Shown one piece after another: positions 1 through 8,696 of a stretch of DNA of 25,520 nt. The stretch lies in the NCBI RefSeq assembly GCF_000003605.2, contig NW_003125389.1, forward strand, positions 19,625-45,144. Direction: 5' to 3'. The notes beneath the pieces are model-generated. The model worked only from the letters and a program-made list of their open reading frames with translations, made no database searches and was not told the origin of the DNA. The translations under genes and the position numbers were made by a program. This DNA comes from Saccoglossus kowalevskii. Lineage: Eukaryota; Hemichordata; Enteropneusta; Harrimaniidae. The first letter of the stretch is position 1, and the number at the start of each line of letters is the position of its first letter.

Positions 1-265
1 TCAAATCTTGACCAAACCTAAACTACTTGCTAACTGAAAGGCTGTGATGACGGAGATCGTCTGCGATTGTGGCTAGCTACACCAAGTACTGATAACATAA
101 AAACTCAAACAAAATAAATCCACTTTATTCTTGCCCGCGAATTAATAGGATACAATTTTAAACATGTTTTTGAACGCCGCGAATTAAAAGTATACATTTA
201 AAAATTAGCGCTTGTTAATAAAATGGGTGAGCGAATTAATAGAGACTGCGAATTATTCGAGTTAT
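1..265. other. Unassigned AT-rich DNA with short GCGAATTAA repeats
   Basis: No coding signal is visible. The motif GCGAATTA recurs near 137, 178, 231 and 248, which suggests the decayed remains of a short repeat or MITE. No terminal inverted repeat or target-site duplication could be paired up. Confidence 0.4.
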
Positions 266-493
266 TGCGATACATATATAGGTACTACATGTGGACCTCT
301 TTCAGATTTGTTAATTTCGTGGTGATATCTTCAATTAATTATTTTTGTCATTTTTGGTGAAAAGTGATATTTTTAAATTCTTGTTGAAAACATCAAGTCC
401 CGTTGCTTTGATATTTCTAATGATATCTTCTGTTCTTTAATTGAAATGTGCATTGCTAACAGCGGAGCTATCTCAGCTGACAGGCTGCTTGTT
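266..493 (+). mobile_element. 3' fragment of AGCTCCGCT-type Helentron-like element
   Basis: The stretch matches the 3' part of the two longer copies at 13369-13621 and 13739-14479, including the shared string GGTACTACATGTGGA. It ends with the same signature: AGCGGAGCT (461-469), a short stem CAGC..GGCTG (474-487), then CTTGTT. The 5' hairpin end is missing. No coding capacity. Confidence 0.7.
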
Positions 494-909
494 ACACTGT
501 CAATTCAGATGGCATGTCAATTGTATTATAATAAAATGTGTGTATCTTTATGAACATGTTCATTGTAAAAGTCAATGACGACTCGTTTTGCTTTTTTTTC
601 TTAAAAAAGACATAATATCGGATAATTTGTTGTAGGTGGTAAGATGATTACAATGGTAAACCAAAAACAAAATCATCTTTTTTGAGGTGGTCCTTGAGTA
701 TAAGCCCAACCTTACTTTCCCTGATTTTACATGTTTTAGGCCCCTGGGCTTATGATTGGGAAAGTAGTGTGTCACACTATTCTACTCCCAAATAAAATGC
801 CATTCTTTTTTGGCAAAAACTGTTGACTGATATGTTAGTTGGCCTATTCATTTTGTAAATAGTACTCGTCTGCACGGCATTTAACTTTAAGTTTCATCAT
901 TTATTTCAG
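494..909. other. Noncoding stretch with compound inverted repeats
   Basis: No supported gene. Two hairpins are readable. AAGATGATT (641-649) pairs with AATCATCTT (671-679). Further on, ATAAGCCCAA and TACTTTCCC (about 700-720) pair with TGGGCTTAT and GGGAAAGTA (about 745-765). This looks like a small foldback repeat; the minus-strand open frame over it is a by-product. Confidence 0.35.
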
Positions 910-1038
910 TTGCTGAATTTATTTAGTGGATTGAATCTGAGTATTCCAGAGTTGAGCAAAAATATTATGATGAATGAGATGGGTAAACTAAGTGGACTTG
1001 GAGTAGTTTTAGACCTTCGGTTCTTGGAAAGCTATTAA
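910..1038 (+). CDS. Possible exon of unknown gene (low support)
   Basis: A clean acceptor (TTATTTCAG, ending at 909) is followed by 42 open codons and TAA (1036-1038). A GTAA donor candidate at 983 would close a 73-nt exon with phase 0 in and phase 1 out. That output phase fits the incoming phase of the first recognised BEN-gene exon at 5240, so this could be an upstream exon of that gene. Read through, it would be a small terminal exon. The peptide (LLNLFSGLNLSIPELSKN...) matches no family I recognise. An open stretch of this length can arise by chance. Confidence 0.18.
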   Translation: MLNLFSGLNLSIPELSKNIMMNEMGKLSGLGVVLDLRFLESY

Positions 1039-1405
1039 ATTGACTGTAGATACCGTAATATCGATGGTAGAATTGTGGCTAATCAGGTTAGTGCTTGTTT
1101 ATGAGATGGGTAATTGGGTTATTTTAATATACCCCAGTAGTACATGTATTAAGCCAAGTCATGTGAACATATCCCTGCCTTCATCAAAAGAAAGTTGCAT
1201 GTTCTGGTTGTACATGTTTCACATCTACAAAGAAAGGTTCACACAAAATAAATGATATTGGTAAACAAGGCTGTTTTTACTAGTTGCCTGCCATACCCTA
1301 TGCTATGTACAATGACATAAAGATGTGAATGCTATCTCATTAACAACTATACTGTTTCGTGCAGACAATTTGGCACATGTCTTGACTGATCTCATTCAAA
1401 GCGAG

Positions 1406-1535
1406 GGAGTCGTCACCTGTGCATGCGTCAGGCGGCCATAGCGTGTCAAGCGTCATGAGACTTTGCGTTTCAAGTGTGTGTTGTTATCGTCAGTTGGGAC
1501 TCGATTCTTGCGCGTGCACAGGTGACGACCCTCCT
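1406..1535. repeat. Inverted repeat (about 19-nt arms)
   Basis: The arm GTCGTCACCTGTGCATGCG (1409-1427) is the near-perfect reverse complement of CGCGTGCACAGGTGACGAC (1511-1529). The loop is about 84 nt. The stretch is more GC-rich than its surroundings. It could be a small foldback element; no convincing target-site duplication was seen. Confidence 0.6.
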
Positions 1536-1847
1536 GCTTCAAGACAAATATGCACAAATAAACTGGCTCCTGTTTGTGGCATATCTGTCATGAGTGTCAT
1601 TCATAATAAATAGTAAAGACATGAATTATTATACAACAAATGGTAATCTACCATCATACTACTTTTTAAAGATAACTGGTTTCACTCATATAAGATCACT
1701 TTGAAAAAATCATCAACATTTTCAATGTCAAATTTATTAAATACAGTCTTTAGTCTGGAAATAATCACTTATTGTTCCCTGACCATTTTCCTTGTCATTT
1801 TTTACTCCTGTGTGTGAAGCACACAATGGGAGTCTTTGCAGTTACAA

Positions 1848-1903
1848 GACTCATTACGGAAAAAAAGACTCATTACAGAAAAAAAGACTCATTACGGAAA
1901 AAT
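1848..1903 (+). repeat. Short tandem repeat, about 20-21 bp x 3
   Basis: Three consecutive copies of AGACTCATTACGGAAAAAA, with one G/A difference and small changes in A-tract length. No function is evident. Confidence 0.8.
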
Positions 1904-2069
1904 AAATCTATGCTGTTACCATATTTCAGTGATTGAAAGTTGCTCACAGCCTGTGAACGCATACAGCAGATTATCGACCTAGACCCCCCCCCCCCCCGGA
2001 TTGCCCTACGTAACTTTTATTTGGCAATTTGATGTATGTAAGCTTACAAATACAGTCAAATAACAAACA

Positions 2070-2720
2070 TACCTTTACGAAAATGTTCTATAGAACTTCT
2101 ATATACTTCTATAGAAGTCTTATAGAATTTTGATAGAGTTGAAGTTTTCAATAGACTTTCGGTAGTTATAATTCTATAGACATTGGATAGACTTTTATGG
2201 AATTTCTAAGAACCCACCTGAAATCACTTTAAAGATTTAAAAATCACAATTCCCAAAACAAATAAACAGAATTTGAATTTTTTTTTCCTAAAATTATCAC
2301 ACAATGTAATTTTCTTCTAAGGTAACATTATGTAGAATTTTGAATAGACTTTTTATAGATTTTCTATAGAAATCCTTTGCTTGATACTGTAATGTTTTAT
2401 AATATTTCTAACATTACACAAGCAAGCTATACTCATGTATGTTTAGGAAAATCGCAATTATAATATTTGTATATAGTTTTCTACTATAACAACACTAGAA
2501 TTTCTATAGACATTTTATAGAAAGTCCAAAGAAGTCAGTCTGATGGTTTCAGTACACTGATGAATAATACTATGCGCACTGCAGTCACAATGTTTTAGAA
2601 ACACATAGTATTCCTGGTTTTATTTAGTAAAATAGCATTGAAATTAGGACTTTGGAGACAATTTAATTTCTAATATATACCAACACTATAGAATGTCTAT
2701 AGACATTTTATTAGAAGTCA
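2070..2720 (+). repeat. TCTATAGA-rich repeat, inverted relative to the 8.7-9.5 kb array
   Basis: The sequence begins AACATACCTTTACGAAAATGTTCTATAGAAC, in words an entry sequence followed by TTCTATAGAA palindromes at roughly 11-nt spacing. The other array ends at about 9484-9506 with the reverse complement of this entry sequence, so the two are copies of one repeat in opposite orientation. Here the motifs are sparse and interrupted: dense at 2085-2200, then scattered to about 2720. Confidence 0.65.
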
Positions 2721-2850
2721 GTCTGATGGTTTCAGTACACTGACGAATAATACTATGTGCGCTGCAGTCACAATGTTTTAGAAACACATAGTATTCCTGG
2801 TTTTATTTAGTAAAATAGCATTGAAATTAGCACTTGGGAGACAATTTTAG
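2501..2850 (+). repeat. 183-bp tandem direct duplication
   Basis: GAAGTCAGTCTGATGGTTTC begins at 2531 and again at 2714. About 125 bp after each start is nearly identical, with differences such as ATGAATAA/ACGAATAA and GCGCACTG/GTGCGCTG. TCTATAGA motifs lie on both left edges, so the duplication is probably linked to the surrounding TCTATAGA repeat. Confidence 0.85.
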
Positions 2851-3655
2851 GTACAAGGACACTTGGCCAGATGGTAAATCTCTTCACTTGGGGCTGTAGT
2901 ATGTGAAATGTATAGTGCCACTATGAGTCCAACTTTCCTTCATATCTCCGAATTCTGTGAATTTGCATAAATTTTAATTATCAAGTGTTGATCACCTGAA
3001 GTTGTTCTATCACCCGCAGGAGGCATGAGCAAATTGTCTAACCTTCTTATTTCTCTTAATAAGGTCTCATGCCACTAATCAACCAATGGCTGCTCGTAGC
3101 CTCTCAATTTAAATGCCTAGCAAGAACCAATGAAATTTTTTTAATATTTTTTTTCTCAGTTGTTCCCTGTTTGAGGGCGCGATCACCTGGGTCAGAGGTG
3201 AGACTAACATGTGGTCTTTTGTTTACTACTTAGCGGCTGTGTACCTGTGGGATTATTCTGTATGTATTTGGATGTTCTATTCTTGGTGTTTTCCCAGTGA
3301 TTTCTCTAGGTGCAGTCCAAATACAGTAGGTGTGTCTTGTTTACCTGAGTTTTGCAAGAGTTTGAGCTGGCCAACATGTTGATTTCCCATTTTAGAGCTA
3401 TGTTTTCAACTTTGTTTATTATTTTCATATAGCAATCTCGTCATATGTTAACATTGTCGTCTATGGAGTTTCAATTAGTGGTATGAGCCCTTCTGAACCA
3501 ATATTTGATGTGGAACCACCTGCTTGACTTGTATCTCCCCTAAATTTGTAATTTTTGTTGGAATTGAAACTTTTTTGGTTGAAATAATGTTTAATAATTT
3601 GTGATTTATTTTTACATTATTTGATCTCATTTGACCCCATTGACCTCTATTAATC
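2851..3655. other. Unassigned DNA upstream of the His-Me endonuclease relic
   Basis: No coding pattern is recognisable on either strand. If the endonuclease and transposase relics form one element, its left end should lie here. I searched by eye for a terminal inverted repeat matching 5100-5240 and found none. Confidence 0.35.
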
Positions 3656-4000
3656 ATGGATGACATTTGGCGAAAGCACTATTCTGACAAAGTTAATTTG
3701 AACTCTAGGCAAGTTGAAAACTTATTGGGCTGCATCATTTGGAGAGGGTATATAAAATCAAGCAGGGGGACACAATATGGCACCATAAGAGTGAGATTTC
3801 CTGCCTCTAGAAAGTGGAGTACTGTGCATGTCCACAGACTGCAATACATGCTGTGGTGGGAGAAATGTATCACATCTGTGTCACAATAGCCTGTGCGTGG
3901 CCCCAACTCACATCTCACATCTCACTGGAACCTCGAGGGGTTAACAATAGTCGAAAATTGTTGTGCTCTAATAACTGCATTTTATTTTTTCATGGTCTTG
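3656..4000 (+). pseudogene. Decayed His-Me finger (zinc-binding HNH-type) endonuclease
   Basis: The reading starts MDDIWRKHYSDKV at 3656 and carries the pattern I associate with animal proteins having the zinc-binding loop region of homing endonucleases: W-x-GYI...QYGTIRVRFP, then VHVHRLQYML. The frame then changes. The +1 frame reads VSHLCHNSLCVAPTHIS, the His/Cys core of the family, and the next frame reads SLEPRGVNNSRKLLCSNNC. The first break is a single-base-type shift at about 3850-3865. The second is explained by a 7-bp tandem duplication (CACATCT twice) near 3908-3923. The family cuts nucleic acid with a His-metal finger, but this copy cannot make the protein. The gene ends about 30 bp before the convergent transposase relic. 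Family assignment is by motif only. Confidence 0.7.
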
Positions 4001-4032
4001 CTGTAAGTATGGTCAATTATTTTACATTTATA

Positions 4033-5098
4033 TTAATTTTTTTTACAGGACTGTACATTTAAATACATCCCTTTAACATAAGTATTTTGTTTTTCTGAGT
4101 TCTTTACTTTATCGTATAAATCAAATCTAGTTTTTCTGAGTTTTCCTCTATTTATTTTAAATTTTTTAGATTTCTGTCTTTTTGCATGTCTCTCATTGTT
4201 AATTTGTTCTCGCTCTAATGACTTCATTAAATTCAACGGGGCGCCAATAGCCTCACATTTTTAAGTACAGAATTTGCACTTCCAGTGTTCAGATCATGAT
4301 AGCGCTATGAATTCTAGGTGCAAAATTTCTACTCCAAGTAATGCTCCTTGGATTTGTTTTTGAATAACTACGGTGCACAGCTTCAGTTTTTTGTGTGCTT
4401 GTCATAAATTTTGTTTTTTCTAGTGCACTTGGACCAAGTCGCATCCAAATTATTCCTCGTAATTGTTCTTTGTCTGTCTCAGACATATTCAGTTCAGTGT
4501 CAAGTGGTAAAAATGATTTGTTCCATTTATTGCGTTTCCTACCAGTGCAAATAGATGAATATTTTCTGCACATTTCTCCACAGTTCCCTCTATAACATTC
4601 AACGATGGCATCAACAGTGAATGATAATTTATTTTTTATAATTTCCAGACATCCGCAATACTGCTTGAAAGCCTTTGTGTGTTCTGTATTGCATCTGGCA
4701 ACCAAATTATGGGCAAAGCGATTTTTAAGTTTATCCTTAGATGCTCTTGTCTTCCCAGGAAACATAGTAGCAGAGAAGGCGGTATTGCCTATTTTTTTCT
4801 TCAGTCCACCACACAGGTGTCTAATGTCTATCAGGTGATCAACTGGTTCATGCTGTGTCATTTCAAAGCCATGGTGACCTTTACTGTCCCCATCGGAAGT
4901 GAAATGGCTGACAGTAAATTTCTGTCCTTCCATGCATTTGATGGATGCACTGCGTTCATCTCCAATAGTGGCACCTGGTTGGATGTTGGCACTGCGGTGT
5001 CCTTCATGTTCTGGGCAGTTGACAATTAATACCTCATTCCGTTGCCTTTCAGCAGTCTTGCAAAGTTTGTAGACTGTCGTGTTTTGATTATTTATTCA
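4033..5098 (-). pseudogene. Decayed DDE-type transposase (Mutator/Kolobok-like)
   Basis: Read on the minus strand, an open frame from about 5098 to 4289 gives TTVYKLCKTAERQRNEVLIV, then NCPEHEGHR, TIGDERSAS and FTSDGDSKGHHGF. The SDGDSK block with a following H-rich stretch resembles the catalytic-Asp region of Mutator-like and Kolobok-like transposases. Further on lie a CGGL...K block, a Cys/His-rich stretch (CYRGNCGEMC) and TSTQKTEAVHRSYSKTNP with SRNFAPRIHSA. After TGA at 4289 the coding sense continues in another frame (HDLNTGSANSVLKN) and then in a third (4236-4033, MKSLEREQINNERHAKRQK). So at least two frameshifts have killed it. DNA transposition is inferred from the family; I cannot choose the exact superfamily by eye. 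No terminal inverted repeats were found. Confidence 0.65.
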
Positions 5099-5239
5099 CA
5101 TAAAATGTGTGTAAATCAACAAAGTAAATTTATTATTTTATGTGGCAAAAATGTGTGCAGTGAGATTCTTTTATATAATAAAATACAGCTTATTGTGTTC
5201 ACATAAAATTTTTATACATGCTATTGTTTATTCTTGCAG

Positions 5240-5382
5240 ATAAAAGAGAAGATTTGATTCCTTTCAGAGAACACCATGAAAAAAATGGTGAGAAATCAAA
5301 AACACCAAGTTATGGTAGAAGAAAGCGAAAGAGAAAATCAAACAGAATTTTTGAGAGTGACAGTGACGAAGAGAATGTTGAG
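5240..5382 (+). CDS. BEN gene exon a (basic/acidic segment)
   Basis: Acceptor TTTATTCTTGCAG ends at 5239. The exon enters in phase 1 and leaves in phase 0. It reads DKREDLIPFREHHEKNG..., then GRRKRKRKSNRIFESDSDEE. The donor is AG|GCAAGT, a GC-AG type donor with otherwise ideal context. Reading on past the donor gives only a short tail. Confidence 0.7.
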
Positions 5383-8300
5383 GCAAGTCCAATATCCTTT
5401 TTTTTTTCTACTGACAATGTAGTAAAATACATAACAATGAGCAAACAGAAATGTTGTGCCTTATGCAAGCAAATTATAAACAGTTATTCATTCAAATCAA
5501 AATATTTCTTTTAGTTTTAAAAGATTACATGCCAGAAAAATAAAATTCTTTTAATTGTTTCACTACAATTTCAAATTTGGATAGAGAGTTATTTTTTTAA
5601 CTATTGCCAGAACTTAGCACCAAGCTAGAGTGGGAGAAGTTGGTGAAATGTATTAATACATGTGTGTGAATTTAGGTTATCTATTCTTGCATAATACAAA
5701 TCACTTAAATAGTGACCCATATACATGTACAATAAAAACGTTTTAGATAAAAAATAACTTGAGGTGAACGGAAGGAGAGAATTTTTCTGGCAATCATGAA
5801 ATACACATTTTTTTTTGACAAACATCATTAATATATTTATGTTTATTTTATAGGCTTCTGGCCCCTCAGTTATATTTAAGGAAAATGTATGCTACCATAA
5901 AACCTGTATTGGAAGCTGCATCCATTCTTTAACAAAGAATCTTTTAAAAGATGTAACGAACAGAGCAATTTTAGAGTATAAAAGTTAGGACCATGGACTA
6001 GACTAGTCCAAATGGACTATTTCCATGGTCCTCACCAGTATTATACAATTTTGTCCTGTACTTGAACATGTAAATATTTTTTGTATACTGGTGAAAAAAA
6101 AAATAATAAAAAAAATAAATAAATGGGCAACACATGTACATTTGTGAAATGACTATTTTCAAAGAATGTGTGTAACGACAACAGTTAAAAATGAAAGGTA
6201 AAGTTTACCAGCAAAATTAAAAAAACAGGTTCAGATTTACTTGTGCGTGTAAAAAGTTAATTTAGTTTCACAACATTATCTGAAGTCGCACAGTCCTACT
6301 AGTAAATGTAATAAAAGGTGTGGCAAGTAGTTATTACTTATTATAGCACGAAGGCGTGTAGATGCGACATGTACTGTGTGAGTGCATACTTTGCGATATT
6401 CTCGTGATAACCTTATTATTATACATCTTTAACGTCAAACTTTTGGTGTTAAAATTTGCGAAGAATGTCAAATTTGTTTCTCTGGTTGATGTTCTTAATT
6501 TAGAACGCGCACAGCTAGAAATCTTAACTGCATGTATTCCTTATTTGGAAAATTTATTTCCTAATAAGGTTGGGTGCAGATACCGTAAATTATCGCACAG
6601 CAAAACGCCTTAAGTTATGCTGTTAGGTGTATAATAATATATATTACATAACTATTGATCAAGTGGGCAATTGTCTTATGGTAATAACTATCTTTTATTT
6701 TCTATTTAGCCCAGTACACCAAAGACGTGTAAAACCAATGAAGTAGATGAGCTCAAAAAATTCACTTTGGAGCTGGAAGAATGCAGAAGAGAAAGGGATG
6801 CTCTCAAAAATGCACTTAAAGCACTCAATTGTAAGTATTAATATAGAGAACCATCATGACCATTATTCACTTAAGATTTTTACATGTCATTATGCATCTG
6901 TGCAAAGTCTCTCATGTTTGGTTGTTTCTTCTATTTAGATTACTAGTATTCATATAAAAAACTCTGAGTGTCAGTTGCCACTGGGTTGTAGTGAGGTAGA
7001 AGAAAAGCATTCAAGTGCTAACCCCCAAAAGAGAGAGAGAGGTAAGCTGCATTAACTGGTACAAAAAAGATTATTTCAATAAAATACAGTAGGGATTATT
7101 GATTTTACTTGCAGTTTTAAAAGAAATTTACCTGGGCCTTCCATCGATGGTATATATTGGAGGTGAACTGTTCAACCTGCCAAACTACTGTAAAATAACT
7201 TATTTTCACTGGAATTTATTTTCGCTGAAAACAGCTTTCAGGCATTATGATGATTTTGATGATTATGTGTGGATCTAATTTTCACTGTGTTGTGTCAAGA
7301 CGCAATGGTAAAGTATAGGGAAAACAGCATTTTCACTGGAATTTATTTTAGTGGAGAAATGCCTTCAGTAAAAATAGTGTAAATAAAAATCCCAGTGAAA
7401 ATTTCCTTGTGACAGACTGTTTACTGACCAAAAGTTTTATGTAGACAGAAAAATTGCATGTAACACATTACTCTGTAACCAATGTAATGCTTCACTATTT
7501 CCATTAAATTAAACCATTTTTGATAAAATAAGGTGTTATGTATTTTAAAAGATGCATGTACATTAAATGTAGTTTACCTACCATATTGTTTTACAAAAGT
7601 TTTTTTTTCACTCTGCAGGTAAATATTGGTGACGGGGTGAGGATTAAACAAGTTATATTAAACAGAATATCTTCAAAGGATTTTAAGAAGTGTTCAAGGG
7701 AGTTGCTTAGTGCTTTATTTACCAGAAAAGAATTGGCAACACATTCCTACTCAGAGAAAGCTCCAAATGCTAAGAAAGGCTGTAGTGTGGTAAAACCACA
7801 GCTTGATCCTAAAAAGGTTCAAGCAATCAAAGGTAAGGAACATTTACTGATTTAGTTTATTGCATCTACCCTAGTTAGCTAATTCAAGTGAATAAATTGT
7901 CTTGTTTATAATGTAATATTCCTGCCAGATGTTTACCAGTGTTTGCAGTTTAATATTAATAAAAATTATCCTTTAGATATTTCCAAGAAGAAAAGGTTTA
8001 TGCACAGTGTTGAAAGCAAAATAAATCAGATAATCAGCACTGTACCAGTAAAAGCTATCTGACATGAATTATTTAGCTGGTTGTTAGTTCCAAGCATTAT
8101 AAACATGCCACAATTCACCCACTGTGTGTTCATGTCTTGTGTCAATCTTTATTAAAGTATGGGATGTTTTTAACCAGATTTATCTCAAAGTTTATATTAT
8201 AATAAACAAAAACTACCACGCCCCATAAAAATAAATTTCAGATGCCATCCAAAGACTGAAATGTGTTCCTTTCAAGCTAATAAAGACCAAATCATCTAAA

Positions 8301-8455
8301 ACCAGGCTTAACATTTCTTTTTTATCATTTCTGTTGCAGACTTCGTTGTCACAAAGTTTGGTGTTGCAGATACAGAAGTAGTTTCAGCTATACGAAGCAA
8401 GTTAAATATTGAGGATAAACTCTACAATGCCAAGAAATTACCAGGAGAAGACTGA
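5240..8455 (+). CDS. BEN-domain protein gene (3' part), spliced
   Basis: Five exons chain in phase: 5240-5382, 6710-6830, 7115-7149, 7619-7832 and 8340-8455. They encode, in order, a basic/acidic segment with an RRKRKRK nuclear-localisation-like run and a DSDEE acidic run, a heptad-like coiled coil (DELKKFTLELEECRRERDAL), a short linker, and a C-terminal BEN domain across the last two exons (VNIGDGVRIKQ ... CSRELLSALFTRKELATHS ... LDPKKVQAIK, then DFVVTKFGV ... VVSAIRSKLNIEDK). BEN domains bind DNA or chromatin proteins and mostly act in transcriptional repression in the nucleus. The first exon enters in phase 1, so the 5' end is upstream and not securely found. About 209 residues are covered here. 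No stop or frameshift interrupts the chain, so it looks intact. Confidence is high for BEN, moderate for exact exon limits. Confidence 0.85.
5383..5853. other. Intron sequence of the BEN gene
   Basis: AT-rich, with T and A runs and no coding pattern. The minus-strand open frame at 5625-5828 shows no family resemblance and is not supported. Confidence 0.5.
5854..5988 (+). CDS. Possible alternative terminal exon of the BEN gene
   Basis: Acceptor TTTATTTTATAG ends at 5853. The reading is open for 44 codons in phase 0 and ends in TAG at 5986-5988. Phase 0 matches the donor at 5382. The peptide includes KENVCYHKTCIGSCIHSLTK, a C-x(2)-H-x(2)-C-x(3)-C pattern that could bind zinc. Used as a last exon it would give a BEN-less protein. 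It could equally be a relic of another gene or element. A hairpin and A-rich DNA follow. Confidence 0.3.
   Translation, partial: ASGPSVIFKENVCYHKTCIGSCIHSLTKNLLKDVTNRAILEYKS
5988..6031. repeat. Palindromic hairpin GGACCATGGA...TCCATGGTCC
   Basis: GGACCATGGA (5988-5997) and TCCATGGTCC (6022-6031) are perfect 10-nt inverted arms, and inner bases ACTAGTCCA/TGGACTA extend the pairing. It lies immediately after the TAG of the possible terminal exon. Confidence 0.75.
6032..6709. other. Intron sequence of the BEN gene, no firm feature
   Basis: Contains an A-rich stretch (about 6093-6122) and an 83-codon plus-strand open frame (6362-6613) whose peptide (VDVLNLERAQLEILTACIPY in part) matches nothing I recognise. 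It could be a relic of a mobile-element protein; support is weak. Confidence 0.35.
6710..6830 (+). CDS. BEN gene exon b (coiled coil)
   Basis: Acceptor TTTTCTATTTAG ends at 6709; donor T|GTAAGT at 6831. 121 nt, phase 0 in and phase 1 out. It reads PSTPKTCKTNEVDELKKF and then LELEECRRERDALKNALKAL, a leucine-spaced helix typical of a short coiled coil, probably for dimerisation. It joins exon a and the 7115 exon in phase. Confidence 0.75.
6939..7041 (+). CDS. BEN gene alternative exon b' (same phase class as exon b)
   Basis: Acceptor TTCTTCTATTTAG ends at 6938 and donor GAG|GTAAGC starts at 7042. 103 nt, open only in phase 0, phase 1 out: the same class as exon b. It reads ITSIHIKNSECQLPLGCSEV and ends NPQKRER. 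If both b and b' are included the join reads TAT TAC TAG, a stop. If b' replaces b, the frame into 7115 and the BEN exons is kept. This is the geometry expected of mutually exclusive exons. Confidence 0.5.
7115..7149 (+). CDS. BEN gene 35-nt microexon-like linker
   Basis: Acceptor TTTTACTTGCAG ends at 7114; donor ATG|GTATAT at 7150. Phase 1 in, phase 0 out, reading (F/V)LKEIYLGLPSM. It supplies the only phase change found that joins the coiled-coil exon to the BEN exon. It is too short to show as an open reading frame of its own. Confidence 0.6.
7150..7618. repeat. BEN intron with a TACTGTAAAATA-type repeat
   Basis: TACTGTAAAATAACTTATTT begins at 7186 and resembles the left end of the MITE at 25015. 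The block TTTTCACTGGAATTTATTTT occurs twice (about 7201 and 7330), with a partly inverted copy (CCCAGTGAAAATTT) near 7391. It is probably a decayed MITE; the right terminus is not clean. Confidence 0.45.
7619..7832 (+). CDS. BEN gene exon d (first two-thirds of BEN domain)
   Basis: Acceptor TTTTCACTCTGCAG ends at 7618; donor AAAG|GTAAGG at 7833. Phase 0 in, phase 1 out. It holds the BEN hallmarks: a glycine-containing entry strand (VNIGDGVRI), the SRELLSALFTRKELATHS helix block and LDPKKVQAIK. Confidence 0.88.
7977..8062 (+). CDS. Possible alternative 3' exon truncating the BEN domain
   Basis: Acceptor ATTATCCTTTAG ends at 7976. In phase 1, matching the donor at 7832, it reads DISKKKRFMHSVESKINQII and ends in TGA at 8060-8062 after 28 codons. 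Use of this exon would replace the last BEN helices with a basic tail. The open length is short enough to be chance. Confidence 0.25.
8340..8455 (+). CDS. BEN gene terminal exon
   Basis: Acceptor TTTCTGTTGCAG ends at 8339. Entering in phase 1 it reads DFVVTKFGVADTEVVSAIRS and KLNIEDKLYNAKKLPGED, then TGA (8453-8455). This completes the BEN domain. An ATTAAA near 8477 may be the poly(A) signal. Confidence 0.85.
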
Positions 8456-8650
8456 GATTTTTCTTTTCTCAAGAATTAAATTTATGATGCCATTATTTTT
8501 TCATTTATTGTAATAATTTCACATTGTTTTTAATACATTTTGTAAAAAAAAGATATGTGTTGTCATGTTGTATATCCATGTTGTGCAGGAACCCTGTCAG
8601 ACTAAAGTCCAGAAATTTGGCCTCATTCATTAACTATAATCGCACTTGTT

Positions 8651-8687
8651 TGGGGGGGGGGGGTCAATTTTGGGGGGGGGGGGGTCC
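8651..8687 (+). repeat. Two long G tracts (12 and 13 G)
   Basis: Two G runs are separated by TCAATTTT at the left edge of the 11-bp satellite. They could form a G-quadruplex on the plus strand. A C14 run (1984-1997) precedes the inverted copy of the satellite at 2070. Confidence 0.8.
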
Positions 8688-8696
8688 TATGCCAAA

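Larger units (their letters stand above)
1039..2069. other. Unassigned DNA with small repeats
   Basis: No supported gene. It contains an inverted repeat at 1406-1535, a threefold repeat of about 20 bp (AGACTCATTACGGAAAAAA) at about 1848-1903, and a 14-nt C tract at 1984-1997. The open frames at 1040-1255 and 1419-1613 lack any recognisable protein pattern. Confidence 0.4.

Noticed and set aside
3475-3918. Minus-strand frames opposite the endonuclease relic
   Set aside because: Shadows; the plus strand has the HLCHN and VHRLxYML patterns.
4395-5029. Plus-strand frames opposite the transposase
   Set aside because: Shadows of the minus-strand transposase frame, which carries the recognisable motifs.
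6362-6613. 83-codon frame as a BEN-gene exon
   Set aside because: No splice sites in fitting phase and no recognisable domain; left as an unsupported open frame.
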